In this document: positions 26,281-37,824 of the stretch, one piece after another
Layout of the letters: the number at the start of each line of letters is the position of its first letter
How positions within the stretch are numbered: the first letter of the stretch is position 1
Source of the DNA: Blastomyces gilchristii SLH14081
Lineage: Eukaryota > Ascomycota > Eurotiomycetes > Onygenales > Ajellomycetaceae
Direction of reading: 5' to 3'
Length of the DNA: 64,000 bases
NCBI RefSeq assembly: GCF_000003855.2
Contig: NW_003101680.1
Span: forward strand, 3,229,753 to 3,293,752
Translations under genes and position numbers: made by a program
Notes under the pieces: model-generated
What the model was told of the DNA's origin: nothing
The model's input: the letters and a program-made list of their open reading frames with translations, nothing else
Database searches by the model: none

Positions 26281-27360
26281 CTCTGATTATATGATTTGAG
26301 CTCATCTTTACAACTCTCAGAGCATAGTTCATACAGGCCTTTTCAAATCTAATAGCAGGAGGAGGAATTGAAGCTTCAATTTCCATTACTTTAATAGAAG
26401 ATGATTTGAATGCTTTCAGAATTCTTCTCAAGGCTCTGTTTTGCAGACTTTGAAAGAGTTCAGTGAAATTCTCTTGATTATTCCATTAAACTTGAACTTC
26501 ATAATCAGCTACTGATGTAATACAGGCTATATATAACTGTCTCATAGCCTGGAAGAATAGACCTCTCTCTGTATTTGATAGTCTGATTATGTTGTTCAAT
26601 AGTCTTTCTGCCTTGACAGTTCTTTGTTGAATGTGATATTTAAAATTCAACTTGGAGTTTAATTATACTTCTAATCATTTGACATTTACACTGGGTTTAA
26701 TCTCTCTATTTAAAAGAGTTAGAGATAGTTCTTTCTTATTGAATCTAGAAAAGAAATGAATTAACTCAGTTTTATTCATATTAAATTGAATTTGATTAAT
26801 ATCTACTCTAACAAAGATTTTCTTTGCAGCTTCTTCAATTACTTTCAAATTCTCTTTGATAGTTTTTGAGCTGTAGACTAGACCAATATCATTCATATAA
26901 CTCAGAGATCACACTATTCTCATATTTCTATTTTTGAATAGATATGCAGTGTATATTGCAAATAAAATGAGTGAGATTGAAGATTTCTGTGATACTTCTA
27001 TTTTTATCTCAGTCTTGTCTTGTTTCATTCTATCAAAGAAGAGTTGTATACTTCTTTTAGACATAAAACAGTTAACTCATTTTATTAGAGAAAGTGGCAG
27101 TTTTAATATCTTCAATATCTGAATTAACTTTGACTTTGAAACATGATCAAATGCTTCTTTTATATCAATAAAAACTGCAGTTGAGACTAGACTCTCATAC
27201 TTTGCTATTTAAATATTATGAACAACTGAGAGAACAGTGTCAATTGCAGAACACTGTTTTCTATCTCTCATTTATTCACTGAATAAAAGAGAATCATCTA
27301 TAGAGCTTATAAAAGATAGTTGAGTAGCTATTATCTTTTCTAAAACCTTTTCTAGACAGT

Positions 27361-27375
27361 TCAATAGAGATATTA
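27361..27375. repeat. Left TSD of the tRNA-headed chimera
   Basis: TCAATAGAGATATTA, identical to 29249-29263. Its length is typical of LINE-made insertions and unlike the 4-5 bp of LTR elements here. The last bases are ambiguous with the TTA tail repeat. Confidence 0.88.
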
Positions 27376-28499
27376 TTATTATTATTATTCTTCAATTATA
27401 GATGTATGCAGTCAGAGACTATGATATCTACCTGAGAACTTTTAGTTCTCAGAGTTTTTCCTATATCTGTAAAGTTAACTATTATACATTCATCAATTTC
27501 AGATATGCAAAATCAGAAAATTTCAGCTCAGAATACAAAAACTGTTTACAAATTGCAGTGTTTTAACATCATCTCATACTTTGAAACCATTTGACAATAT
27601 CATGACAAAGGAAAAGAGAACACAGTCTTAAAGATAGACACATTAAATAGATAAACAGAAAGAAATTAAAAGAAAAAGATAAAATAAAGAAAGACTGTAA
27701 TAAAACAAATTATTCAAAGATAGTATATAGCTGTTTTAACAGACTATATCTGGTTGATTTTCTTCTCTTCATATTCAGATAATTCTGAATTTAGTCATTT
27801 TCTTATAGCTGCTTGAGTTTCTGATAGAAAGTCTATTAAGTATTTAATTCCTGTCTCAGTTGAGAATAAGAATCTCATATTTAATTAATTTAGATCATAC
27901 TTCTCTTTCAATCTGACTCTGAGACTATTGTATAATACACAGTGTATTATAATATACTCAGAATTCTCATTTATATTGCAGAATAAGTATTCTATTGAGT
28001 CAAATCTATCATCAAATCTTTGTATATAAGATTTGAAATAGTCATGTTCTAGTTTCAGCTGTATTATAGATGAGAATATTTTCTTTTTACATTTAATTGA
28101 ATAAGATTTTCACTTGAGTTTTGTTTCAAATCTTGAATAATGTATACTCTTCTTTTGTTTCTGTCAGCTTTCATTTCACTTATTTAAACAAGATTCTTTT
28201 ATTTTTCTCTTTATAAAAGATCAGGACATAATTTTTTGAATAGATCTGCTTAATTCTGCACTTTTTTTTACAGCTGAATCAGTCAATTCATTGCTATGAA
28301 TATTTATATGAGCAGAAACTCAGTGTAGATGAATTATCAGCTTTGATATTCTTCTCTTTTGAATTTTCAAAATAAAGTTTAAGATCAGTTCAAGATTCAT
28401 TTAATCATTATGAATCTGACTACTTCTAAGTCTCTTTAAAGCAGCTTGACTATCAGAAAATATTCATATCTCTTTCAAACAATTTTCTCTTTTATAAGA

Positions 28500-29168
28500 C
28501 TACAGATGCTAGTCACCCGCAGGATGCATCTTAAGCTAATTACATTTAACTCTCTATAATTAACTGATCACCGCATTCATTCTCTCAGGCCAGTCACTAA
28601 TTTCCAGAGATGTTAGTTAGTGACTGTCATCACTCACTTGATGATGTACACACCAAGCTTTCAGTTGCTGATCTCGGCCTTATTAGATGCTCATAGGCCT
28701 ATCAATCAGCTGTCATGGCCTTGCCCTGTGTTAGGGACTAATCATAGGCTTGATGACTGCAGTTCTCTCTGCCAGTATTAGGGGTTGGCAGTGAGCTTGC
28801 AGGCACTAGCCTATCAGAGTGCTCTGTCTAGGGCCTAGATGCGCGTCTAGGCCTGCTAGTTGAGTGGTTTTCAAAATCATTCTCTGTATTTGAGGGGAAG
28901 CTAGGCTCTGATGATGGCCCTAGTTAGGGACTTGCTTAAGTAGTGTATAATCACTACATTAGGCTTGACTCTATATCATTAGAACCTTGACAGGTGCACA
29001 GTAGAATAGTAGGACATTGGCATCTCATGCCGGCCCTGATGAGTGTTTGCAGAATCTCACTTAACTAGTGACTTAACTTGCAGTAGAGAGTTCTACCCCG
29101 CACCAAGCCTTACTAATTAGGCTCAGCTCCTATTACATGGGGGCTTTCATGGGTAAGAAGTGGCAGAT
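28500..29168 (-). other. Non-LINE body of the chimera
   Basis: Moderate-GC sequence with retained CpGs, unlike everything around it. It has two clear stem-loops: a 10-bp stem CAGTCACTAA / TTAGTGACTG at 28591-28600 and 28617-28626, and an 8-bp stem GGCCTAGA / TCTAGGCC at 28832-28839 and 28846-28853. No ORF of note. On minus a TTTT occurs near 28875, so full-length Pol III transcription through it is doubtful. Confidence 0.6.
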
Positions 29169-29248
29169 GCCAGCGGTGAGATTCGAACCCACGCACCTCT
29201 AATGTGTGCGGCCTTGGTTACCAGTCTTACCAACTGGGCCACGCTGGC
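29169..29248 (-). tRNA. tRNA-like head of the chimera (tRNA-derived, probably not functional)
   Basis: Minus-strand 80-nt sequence. The acceptor stem GCCAGCG / CGCTGGC is perfect (7 bp). The T arm GTGGG-TTCGAAT-CTCAC pairs, with one G-U. A box TGGCCCAGTTGG and B box GGTTCGAATCT fit Pol III internal promoter consensus. The D stem and anticodon arm do not fold in the standard way by eye, and GCAC/GTGC could form a variable arm. No anticodon is assigned. Confidence 0.6.
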
Positions 29249-30049
29249 TCAATAGAGATATTACTCTATATGACTTAGAAATTGAAGTTTTTCTATTAGA
29301 TTTTGTAAGAATCACTTCAGTGACTTCTCTTCAGCATTCAGAATAATATTCATTTTTCAAGAGATTGAAAAAGAGCTTAAAATATTCATTCTTTAAGTAG
29401 GAATATGTATTTTGAATAATCAAGTGATTAATTGAATCAGAACCTGTAGCAGTTTTAACAGAACTTGAGAAGATAGCTGACTCTAATTCATCTTATGTAA
29501 GATCAGGCCATTCTCAGTCATTTTCATCAATGTAGTTAAGAAGTGATATATTCTCTTTCTCTGAATCTGAATCTGAATCTGATGAGTTCTGAAAGAGAAT
29601 TCTCATGAAAGCTTGACATTTTTCCTTAAAAGAGTTTACTGTATATGATTTATTCTGAAACTCATATTCTAAGACTGGAAGTTTTGCTACACTTCTTGTT
29701 TTAGTATAGTTAAAAGCTTTAAAAACTTTCTTCTCTTATGCTTCTTTAAGAAATTTATTCCAGCAGTCTGTTTTAGCTCTTTTAATATCTGAAAAATATT
29801 CATTTCTGACAGCTTTGATCTCTTTATCAGATATTACATCATTCTTTCAATCTCTTCTAGCAGTAGCTAATTCTTTTCTTTTAGATGAGATATTCTCATT
29901 TCATCAAGGTTTTAAATACTCAGAAGATTTTCTCTTTGAAATATTATCTCTAACACTTGTTAGAATAATAGATGTAATAAGCTTCACTCTATTCTCAAGC
30001 ATTTCATTTGAGATATCTTGATCAGAATTCTAATATAGCTTATTCTGTC

Positions 30050-30895
30050 TTTCAGATTTTAACAGTTTTATGCTTTCTTTAACTGCTTTTCAATCAGCTT
30101 TTTCAAAGTTATACTGATTAGAGAGAAGAGGATTTTCACTCATTTGTTTTTCACTCAGTTCAATATCAAATTGAATAATCTCATGATCTGATTCTGATGT
30201 CTCATTTGAATTAATAAACCAGTTTACAAGTCTTCTTTTCATTAGATTTTATGACATGAAGATTAGATCTATAATAGACTTCTGTTTCATGCCTTTTCTA
30301 AAGAATGTTTGTTGATCAGACTTATTAATCAAATCTATTGAATGCTCAAAGATTCATTCAACTAGATTATCAGCTCTCACTGCTCTCTTGCATTCTGAAT
30401 TTCATCAGAGATGATGTGTATTGAAGTCTTCTGCAATTATAGAGTTTCTTGATGAAGTAATGTTCAGAAATCCTCTATCAATTGTTCAGATATTGTTATA
30501 TTTCTTCAATGACTTTTCATTATAGATATTTATGAGCTGTATAGTATCAAACTCATCTTCTTTATCTATAATGTCACTCACCAGAATATCAGGGTCAGAC
30601 ATGATATCAAATCTTAGATTAAATTAATATCTTAATCTCTTTCTTTCATAGATCACTACTCTTGACTTTATCTCAGACTTTTGAGGTAAAAAGCAGTAGT
30701 AGCTTGAATGAGAAATGACATATTTTTGCTCAGCATCAAAATTCAGCTCCTGAAGCAGTATAAAATCAACTTTTTATTCAAATGTAATTTGAAGATAAGA
30801 ATAAATGTAATTTGAGTTTCTATTCACATTATTTTGAATAAATGTGATTTTTGAAGAGTTTTTAAACTTTTTTTATTGTTTTTGTTGTATATTCA
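30050..30895 (-). pseudogene. LINE ORF2 endonuclease (EEP) relic
   Basis: On the minus strand a start near 30895 leads to LQELNFDAEQKYVISHSS, IQLINIYN, then EDFNTHH (in the place of the usual GDFN-H block) and ESDHEII near the end. These are endonuclease/exonuclease/phosphatase fold motifs of LINE target nicking. Stops are frequent in the first part. The sequence continues directly towards the RT. Confidence 0.83.
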
Positions 30896-30904
30896 TACTA
30901 AAAG

Positions 30905-31419
30905 AGAGTAGAGTAGAATCTAATCACTATCATTAGATAGTAGATTATAACTGTTCTGAAAAGTAGAAATCTCAACTGCTTGCATTATATCTAGTTTATT
31001 ATCAGAGTCATTTCTCAATTCTCTAATCTTAACAGAAGTTTGAGAATTCAAATTCTGTTTACATTTAGCTGGAGAATTGAAGTTTGAAGACTTAGATAGT
31101 TGAGAGTTTCTTCTTTTTGAGCTTGCAGTTGTGAGTTTACTGGCTTGACTATTCTCTTCAGTTCTAGATTTACTCTGAGTTTCGTCTTTTCTCCAGTTCT
31201 TTTGAGTTCTTGGAGCAAACATACATTCTTTTGAGCTAGATGCATGTTTTTCTTTGCAATTAGAGCATTTAAGCAGAGTGTGTTGACATATTTCACCTCT
31301 TTTTGAGCATATTTCACATTTATGCTCACTAGTTTTGTGATCTCTGGCACAGAATGCACATTTTGAGTCTCTGAAACAGGAGATTGCAAAGTGTTCATAT
31401 CTTTGACAGTTTGAACACT
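30905..31419 (-). pseudogene. LINE ORF1 C-terminus with three zinc knuckles
   Basis: The minus frame is open from about 31419 to 30920. It contains C-x2-C-x4-H-x4-C (CSNCQRYEHFAISC), then CAFCARDH, then CSNCKEKHASSSKEC, followed by a Lys/Ser/Asn-rich tail. This spacing is the ORF1 signature of I/Tad-clade LINEs. The N-terminal part is missing through 5' truncation. The frame survives unusually well for this block. Confidence 0.8.
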
Positions 31420-31433
31420 TATTTTATCTATTA

Positions 31434-34400
31434 CTTCTGAGTGCAGTGAATGCTTTTCATCATCTTTTTATAAATTTTATTCAAAAGTTTTAATCTCACT
31501 TTTACTTCTAATACTGAGAGATACTCTGTTCTCTGTATCTATTCAACATTCTGACTGTCTATTCTCTCTCTTAAAACATTATTTACAATGTCACTGAGTA
31601 ATGAAGAATTATATTCATAATAAGTATAGAAAGAAGATATCTTTAAGATTACATTCTTTGTATTATTATATATGAATTCAGTGATCAGAAGATGTTTAAG
31701 TTAATTATTCTGATAATATAAATAGAACACTTAAAGATGCTGTTCTAGTAACTGATTCTGATATTCAGTCTGATCATCTATCTGCAGATGAAATACAGTA
31801 CTGAGAAGATATCTTATTATAAGATGATAGTAAAAAGTCAATCAGTATTTACTGATGAAGAGAAATTCTCAATTTGTTATCAATGATTTCAGAGCACTGT
31901 GATTATGAATAATGATATCTAAAAATAGATCAGTCAATTCAGAGGCTTTAATCTTTTTATAAGTAAAGATATATTTAACTATTTTCATGAAATGATCAAC
32001 AATGATTAAAATTGAGTTATATTCTTTAACTCTTATCAACTTCAGCAGATTAACTATGAAATTCATTGATAGATTCTATCATGAGCTTTTTAAAATAGAC
32101 AGTGATATTAACTCACTGTATTACTTATACTGTGAAATCTTTATTCTTTGACAGATATTATAAGTCTTAATATACTCTTTGACATCTGCTCAGAGCTTGT
32201 TTCAAATATATTTATATTTTAGAAGCTTCTCTGTTCTCTCTAATCTGAAGTATTCTGTATAAGAATTATTATAATGAATTCTCAATAACTTCTGATACAT
32301 CACTCTACTATAAGAAATGAAGACTGAATCATTCAGTAGTAGAAGTTCACATTCTTCTAGTTATCAGTGACTTGATTTCTTAGCAGCACTATCTCACTCA
32401 GAGTCTGTCTCTTTTAAGTTCAAACTGAATTCTTTCTTCTTTAACTTCTTAATTCAAGCTGCAGTAGAGATATCTCTCTTCTGTAACTTATTAATGAATT
32501 TCAAAAGTAGTTAAGTTAAAAGATTGTAGACTGTTTCATTCTTTATCAATTCAATAATTATAAGATGTGATATAAGAAGCTCATAATCTTCAGTGTCAGT
32601 CTTCTGTGAAGATCTGAGTTTTCTTTCATCTTCTATACTGAGTTATGCAGCTGTCTTATCAGTGCTGTTTCTGAGCTTCAGAGAATCTCAATTCTCTGCA
32701 GTTAGCTTCTTCTGCAGTGATAACAGAGATTCTTCTATAGAATTCTTCTTTATATCAATAATATTATAATCAGACTGTCTAGACAGTGTATCAGTGAGAT
32801 TAAGCTGATCTGAATGATATTAGATATAGAAATCATACTCTGAAAGCAGCTCTGCTTATCTGGCTTGATGTTCTGTCAAGCTCTTTGTTATCAAGAAGTA
32901 ACACAGATTTATATAATCAGTGAGAACTTACACTGAGTACTTACTACTCTGAAGATAATATCATCAGATCTTAAAGAATTTAATAATTACTAATATCTCT
33001 TAATCATGAATATTATATCTTCTCTGCATGAGTGATAACTTCTTGAAGAAGAAAGTCACTGATCTTTATTCACAGTATCTTATAGACTTCATGAAAAAGT
33101 CTTCTCTTACAGACATTTCATTATCTGTATTCTCAGAAATAATTATTCTCTGATTCTTTCAGTGTTAAAAGACCTTCAGTGTCAACTGTGAAAAGATTTC
33201 ACAGATTTCATTCTCAGATGTATCAGTCTCACACTGACTGAATAAGTTGAAATTAAAGTGATTCAGTATTATAATATTTGTAAAAGCTTATTTCAATTCT
33301 ACAAATATCTGTACAGTGTTTTAAGTGAGAATAAACAGTTCTATTTTTCTATCTTTCACACTTCTCTTTAACAGATCTGTAAGAAGAGTAGTAATCTGTG
33401 AATATGTATAGATAAATTATCTGTAGAAATTCACAAATTCTAGAAATATCTACATCTTGTAATATGTCTGTGATACTGATCAGTTCTTAATGACAGAGAT
33501 TCAGCTTCTATTCATTGAAATACTGTTCACTTTAATAATATAATCTAAGAAATCAATCTTCTGTATATAGAATGAGCATTTTTCAGTGTTTGTATAGAGT
33601 TAATACTGTCTCAAGTGACTCAATACTTCTTGAACATGACTATTATATTCTTTCTTCATTTTTAAGAAGATTAGAATGTCATTCAAGTATACTATACAGA
33701 AGATGTTGACAAGACCTCACAGTATCTCATTTATATAGATCTGAAAGATGACTGAAGTATTACAAAGATCAAAAGATAAAACAAGATATTTAAAATTACT
33801 GTACTTAGTATAAAAAGCTGTTTTTTAAATGTTGTCTTCATTAACTCTGATTCTATAATAGATATTCTGTATATCAATCTTTGAGAACATCTTTGCTTCA
33901 GATAATTGATCAATCATCTTGTTAATTAATAGTAATGAATAGTGATTCTTAACTGTCATCTTATTGAGACCTCTGTAGTCTATGTATAGATATAGTCTAT
34001 TATTCTTCTTAAGTATAAAGAGTATAGATGCTTCTGCTGAACTCTTTAATAAATATATTCAGTTCTTTGATTGCACTTTCTCAAGATATTTGTGCAGAAC
34101 ATTCAATTTCTTTACAGATAAGCTATAAAGAGATCTGTATAACACTGTTACACTGTCTTCAAGATAAATCTTATATTATATCTTGATATCAGAAAACTTC
34201 ACTGCTTCTCTTTCTGAAAAGATATTCTTATAATCTGTAAAGAGACATTGTATACATCTGTCTTTAATAACAGATACTGCTGTTAATCTTGTAGTGAGAG
34301 TGATGACTTCTTCATCTATTTTCAAGTCTCAATTATCTGTTATATAGTATATTGACTCTATCTTTTTCTTAAGATTCTTCTGATGAAACTCTTTAAATTT

Positions 34401-35640
34401 CTCTATCACTGTCTCTTTATTAGTGAGGTGATACTATTATATCTGAGTGACTCAGTCAATAAGAGAATTATTTTCTCTTAATTATGAGAGATCTAGAATG
34501 ACATTCTTATCTATGATATTAATAATATGAAGAAGTAGACTGCTTTTCTTAAAGATTTCTTCTGAGTCTGTGATCACACACTTCACTTGAATTATGTTAA
34601 AATGATGATACTTTGTTTTATTAGTAAATTTCACATGATCTGATAAGTCTATCTTCTTTCAACTCTTCATCAAAGAAAAGAAATAGAATATGAAGTTAAT
34701 ATTTACTCTGAAGTTGAGTAGATATCTCACTGATATCTCCTCATTCAGAGTATACATTGTAATCATAATATAAACTCAGAAATATGAGAATTATCAATTC
34801 TTCATTTCTTTCTCTTCTTTATCTTTCATGAATATGTTTGTTAGAAGAGAAGTCAACTTTTAGAAGATATCTTCTTAATTTCTTCTCTTCTTCAGCTTCT
34901 TACAATCACTGATATAATGATCATCAGCTTCACAGTTAAAATAGAGATCTTTATTAAATCTTTTTTAATATTTCTTCACAGTGAGTGAAGAATCAGAATA
35001 CTTAAAATTCTTCTTTACTTTCTCTGCACTGAAGCTGTTACAGTGTTATTTAGATTCTATTATTAATTACTTAAAAGAGATCTTATTGATCTTTTTCTTA
35101 GAGAATTGATTATTTAAATAGATCTGAGAAGTCAGATTGATAAGCTCAGTGTAATTAATTAATAAACTCTGATACTGTAATATTATTATCTGCATCTTAT
35201 GAGTCAGCTTCATAAGATAAAGCTGTATCTTTAATTAATTCAAATCATCAGTTAATTTCTCTCAATATTCTTCAAATCTTATATTAAAATCAGAAGAATT
35301 CTTATTATCTTATTAATATAATAAGTTAAACTACTGTACTACTGTGAAGTCACAGTTGCAGTGATCTTTGATTTAGTTCAGTAGAAAGTTCTTGAATTCT
35401 TCTCAAGTCATGATAGTATTAGTACACTCAAGCTCTCTCTTCTTAATGACTCAAGTAGTTACAGAGATACCTTCAAGAAGATTGACAGTGTATATTACTT
35501 ATATCTTATGAGTATTATACTGGCTCAGATTAAGGCAGAATTTTCATTTAAGAATACAGATAAAGCTGTGAAATTCAGATAAAATATTTCTCTTATATCT
35601 CAGAGAATCTCTGATCTTAATCTCTCTATCTTCATGATAG
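31434..35640 (-). pseudogene. Gypsy-1 gag-pol relic (Gag to integrase core)
   Basis: On the minus strand: a Gag region with a decayed knuckle near 34960-34890 (FNCEADDHYISDC, first Cys now Tyr); protease region; RT near 34150-33300 with a VYLNDILIF-type block near 33690; RNase H about 33250-32750; integrase with an NSILIIVDHFMK block (31869-32066 open) and an AEFIYNN-like block (SAFHPQTDGQTE region decayed). It stops at the LINE TSD (31433) and continues at 16425. Dense stops throughout. Confidence 0.83.
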
Positions 35641-35879
35641 ATGTAGATGTGTAGAGGCTGTGACAGTGATAAAATAGTTAAAGAGCCTATATTAAAATAT
35701 GCAGCAGATTTAAAAATCTCAGATTTCTGTCAGAGTAGAGATGTACACACTCTAGAGAATAATGTAGTGTTTTTCTCAGAGAGTGAGATCAGATCAGTCT
35801 CAGTACAGATATATAAAGTTATATCAGTCTGTTAAAGCTTAACTGATTCAAACTTATAATCAGATTAAGTGATTTAAAT

Positions 35880-36938
35880 TATAATATAATAAAACTGAAG
35901 CAGTGACTAGTCAGTGATATTATATAGAGATAGTTATTTAAGAAGCTGTATAAATAAGCTTAATTATCTTGCTTAAATAGTGAGCTTATAGACTACAGAG
36001 TTATTATAAGAATATCACAGATACGATACTTAGTATTAGACTGGCCGCTGGGATCATGAATTTCACATTTAGTCTCATTTGATCTGATCTCATACATTTC
36101 TTGGCGTGAATCCCGCTGGGACTGGCTATCAAAAAAACATGTAAAGTGACTATATATCAGATCTTAAAATGGAACCATGACTTGAAAAAAATGAGAAAGT
36201 GATTCCATTTGGTCTCATTTAGTCCCATTCTTGACATAAAGTTACTATTTTTAGACATTTTAAGGTTTTTTTTAGACTATTTTTAATTTTTTAAAAAGTA
36301 ACGCTTTTTGATAATGCTCAAATGAGATTTAAAGTCATTTAAAGCAATAAAAATAATTTAAATTGAGAAGTGGAAATCATGGTCTCATTTGGAAAATGTG
36401 ACAAGAGTAGACAGTAAGTCTCACTGAGACAGTATGAAACTACTATCTAATGTTAAAACCATGTAATGGGATCAGTTGAATTGGTAATGAGACTATTAAA
36501 AAATCTGGTCCTGGTCTCAGACACGGTCACACAGTCAGTCTACTTAGTATACTAAGAAAATTATATAAGAAACATAGTAACTCTTGTATATATTTCAGTA
36601 GAAGAAAAAATGAATCACTGACTTTTTTAATAAGAAGTCAGTATCTAGTTATTCTATATAGATAATAAGTGAATACTCTTCTCTCATTTTATAAGTAAGA
36701 ATAGTCAGAGTGATATCTTAGTAGTATTTTATTATTAAGAAAGAGTAATCTACTGATCTTATATAAAAGTAAAGTTCTTATATTTATTAATCAGATCTTT
36801 CTATGATATATCTGAATAATATTATAAAGTGATTAAAACCCGGTTTAAACAGTCTGTAAAATAAATGAAATTATTCATATAAAAGTAATAAGTCATGTGA
36901 AACCGCAGTGAGGTCTTGATACAATCAGAGATATAATA
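35880..36938 (-). repeat. 5' LTR of Gypsy-1, containing a MITE
   Basis: LTR bases 35880-36036 and 36551-36938 (545 bp in total) match 13592-14135. The 506-bp MITE at 36037-36542 plus one copy of its 8-bp TSD explain the difference. This LTR is mutated more heavily than the 3' LTR. Confidence 0.82.
36037..36542. mobile_element. hAT-like MITE, copy 1 (506 bp, lightly mutated)
   Basis: Tips are TAGACTGG at the left and CAGTCTA at the right. An 8-bp TSD, CTTAGTAT, lies at 36029-36036 and 36543-36550; the empty site at 13735-13750 has it once. The 8-bp TSD is typical of hAT. There is no ORF, so it is non-autonomous. Most CpG and GG/CC sites survive although the host LTR is mutated, which suggests a late arrival. 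Confidence 0.9.
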
Positions 36939-36949
36939 TATATTCAGAT

Positions 36950-37455
36950 TAAACTAACTGTCAGAATTATAAATTTTATATTTAATTTCATTTAATTTAA
37001 TCTTATACATTTCTTAATATAAATCTTACTAAGACTGACTATTAAAAAAACATGTAAAGTAACTATATATCAGATTTTAAAATGAAATCATGACTTAAAA
37101 AAAATAAGAAAGTAATCTCATTTAATTTTATTTAGTTTCATTCTTAGTATAAAGTTACTATTTTTAGACATTTTAAGGTTTTTTTTAGACTATTTTTAAT
37201 TTTTTAAAAAGTAATACTTTTTAATAACACTTAAATAAGATTTAAAGTTATTTAAAGTAATAAAAATAATTTAAATTGAGAAGTGAAAATTATAATCTTA
37301 TTTGAAAAATATAATAAGAGTAGACAGTAAGTCTTACTGAGATAGTATAAAACTACTATTTAATATTAAAACTGTGTAATGAGATCAGTTGAATTGATAA
37401 TAAGACTATTAAAAAATCTAATTCTAGTCTCAGACACAGTTACATAGTCAGTCTA
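36950..37455. mobile_element. hAT-like MITE, copy 2 (506 bp, heavily mutated)
   Basis: Exactly the same length as copy 1 and aligned to it without gaps by eye; the differences I checked are G-to-A and C-to-T in this copy. The 8-bp TSD ATTCAGAT lies at 36942-36949 and 37456-37463. It sits just outside the Gypsy-1 TSD, in Gypsy-4b leader sequence. Confidence 0.9.
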
Positions 37456-37710
37456 ATTCAGATATCTCTCAATGAATAATTATTTCTAATAAGAAGATAA
37501 TGTGTGAATAATTATTTTTAATAAGAAGATAATGAATGTTTTTCTAGTATAAGAGGCCTATACTGAATTGATCAGTATAATATATAGATCTTATATAACA
37601 AAGAGAAAAACATTAGAGAAGAAAAAGAAAGAGAAAGTGTGAGAATCAGTGATTGAAGTGAATATTTATACATGTATGTGGTGATGTATGTGGTGGGGCT
37701 TCGGGGCGGA

Positions 37711-37824
37711 AGAATCTATACGCGTTCGTGGCAGCCGAGGATCAGCAATCGAGAATGGAGCGGAGAATCTATACGCGTTCGTGGCGGCCGAGGATCGGAG
37801 CGTACGCGATCGAGAATGGAGCGG
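37711..37824. repeat. CpG-rich tandem repeat in Gypsy-4b LTR
   Basis: Two units (37711-37763 and 37764-37824) share AGAATCTATACGCGTTCGTG, a GCCGAGGATC core and an ATCGAGAATGGAGCGG end. The second has about 8 extra bases. The related LTR at 13131-13210 has two shorter units, so the repeat belongs to the family. Confidence 0.8.

Larger units (their letters stand above)
27376..29248 (-). mobile_element. tRNA-headed LINE chimera (retroposon, 1,873 bp)
   Basis: An insertion in the LINE RT flanked by a perfect 15-bp TSD, TCAATAGAGATATTA (27361-27375 and 29249-29263). Read on minus it has three parts: a tRNA-like head (29248-29169) that begins at the first inserted base; a body of about 670 bp with normal GC and no match elsewhere in the window (29168-28500); and 1,124 bp of LINE 3' end (28499-27376) finishing in the AAT tail. 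The long TSD and shared tail show mobilisation by the LINE machinery. It could be an unusual SINE family or a single template-switch product. Confidence 0.85.
26600..29750 (-). pseudogene. LINE RT relic, interrupted by the chimera
   Basis: Minus strand, in two blocks: 29750-29264, then 27360-26600 after removing the chimera and its 15-bp duplication. Visible motifs are AVFIDIKEAFDHVS (first catalytic Asp) near 27150, LILFAIYTA near 26950 and YMNDIGLVYSS near 26890, where the double Asp has become Asn-Asp. One piece is open at 26675-26896. Confidence 0.85.
26281..31419 (-). mobile_element. Tad1-like LINE, 5' part (ORF1, endonuclease, RT)
   Basis: Runs on the minus strand from 31419, where it begins inside the first zinc knuckle of ORF1 (a 5' truncation typical of target-primed reverse transcription), to 26281, where Gypsy-2a interrupts. 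The chimera at 27376-29248 is a further insertion within the RT. Net LINE length is about 4.85 kb. The domain order ORF1 knuckles, EEP endonuclease, RT, RNase H is that of fungal Tad1/I-type elements. The 14-bp TSD is described at the 3' part. Confidence 0.88.
13592..36938 (-). mobile_element. Gypsy-1: chromodomain-type Ty3/Gypsy element, split by a LINE and a MITE
   Basis: LTRs of 544 bp lie at 13592-14135 (3') and 35880-36938 (5', containing a MITE). The TSD is TACAT (13587-13591) and TATAT (36939-36943); the unoccupied site in Gypsy-4a reads TATGT (12904-12908). All three derive from TACGT by transitions. The coding strand is minus: Gag knuckle near 34890-34960, RT near 33300-34150, integrase core 31434-32300, then a LINE insertion at 31419/16440, then the integrase C-terminus and chromodomain at 16425-15990. 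Without inserts it is about 7.8 kb. No intact frame remains. Confidence 0.87.

Noticed and set aside
29169..29248. A functional host tRNA gene
   Set aside because: It is the exact 5' end of a retroposed insertion, and the D and anticodon arms do not fold normally by eye.
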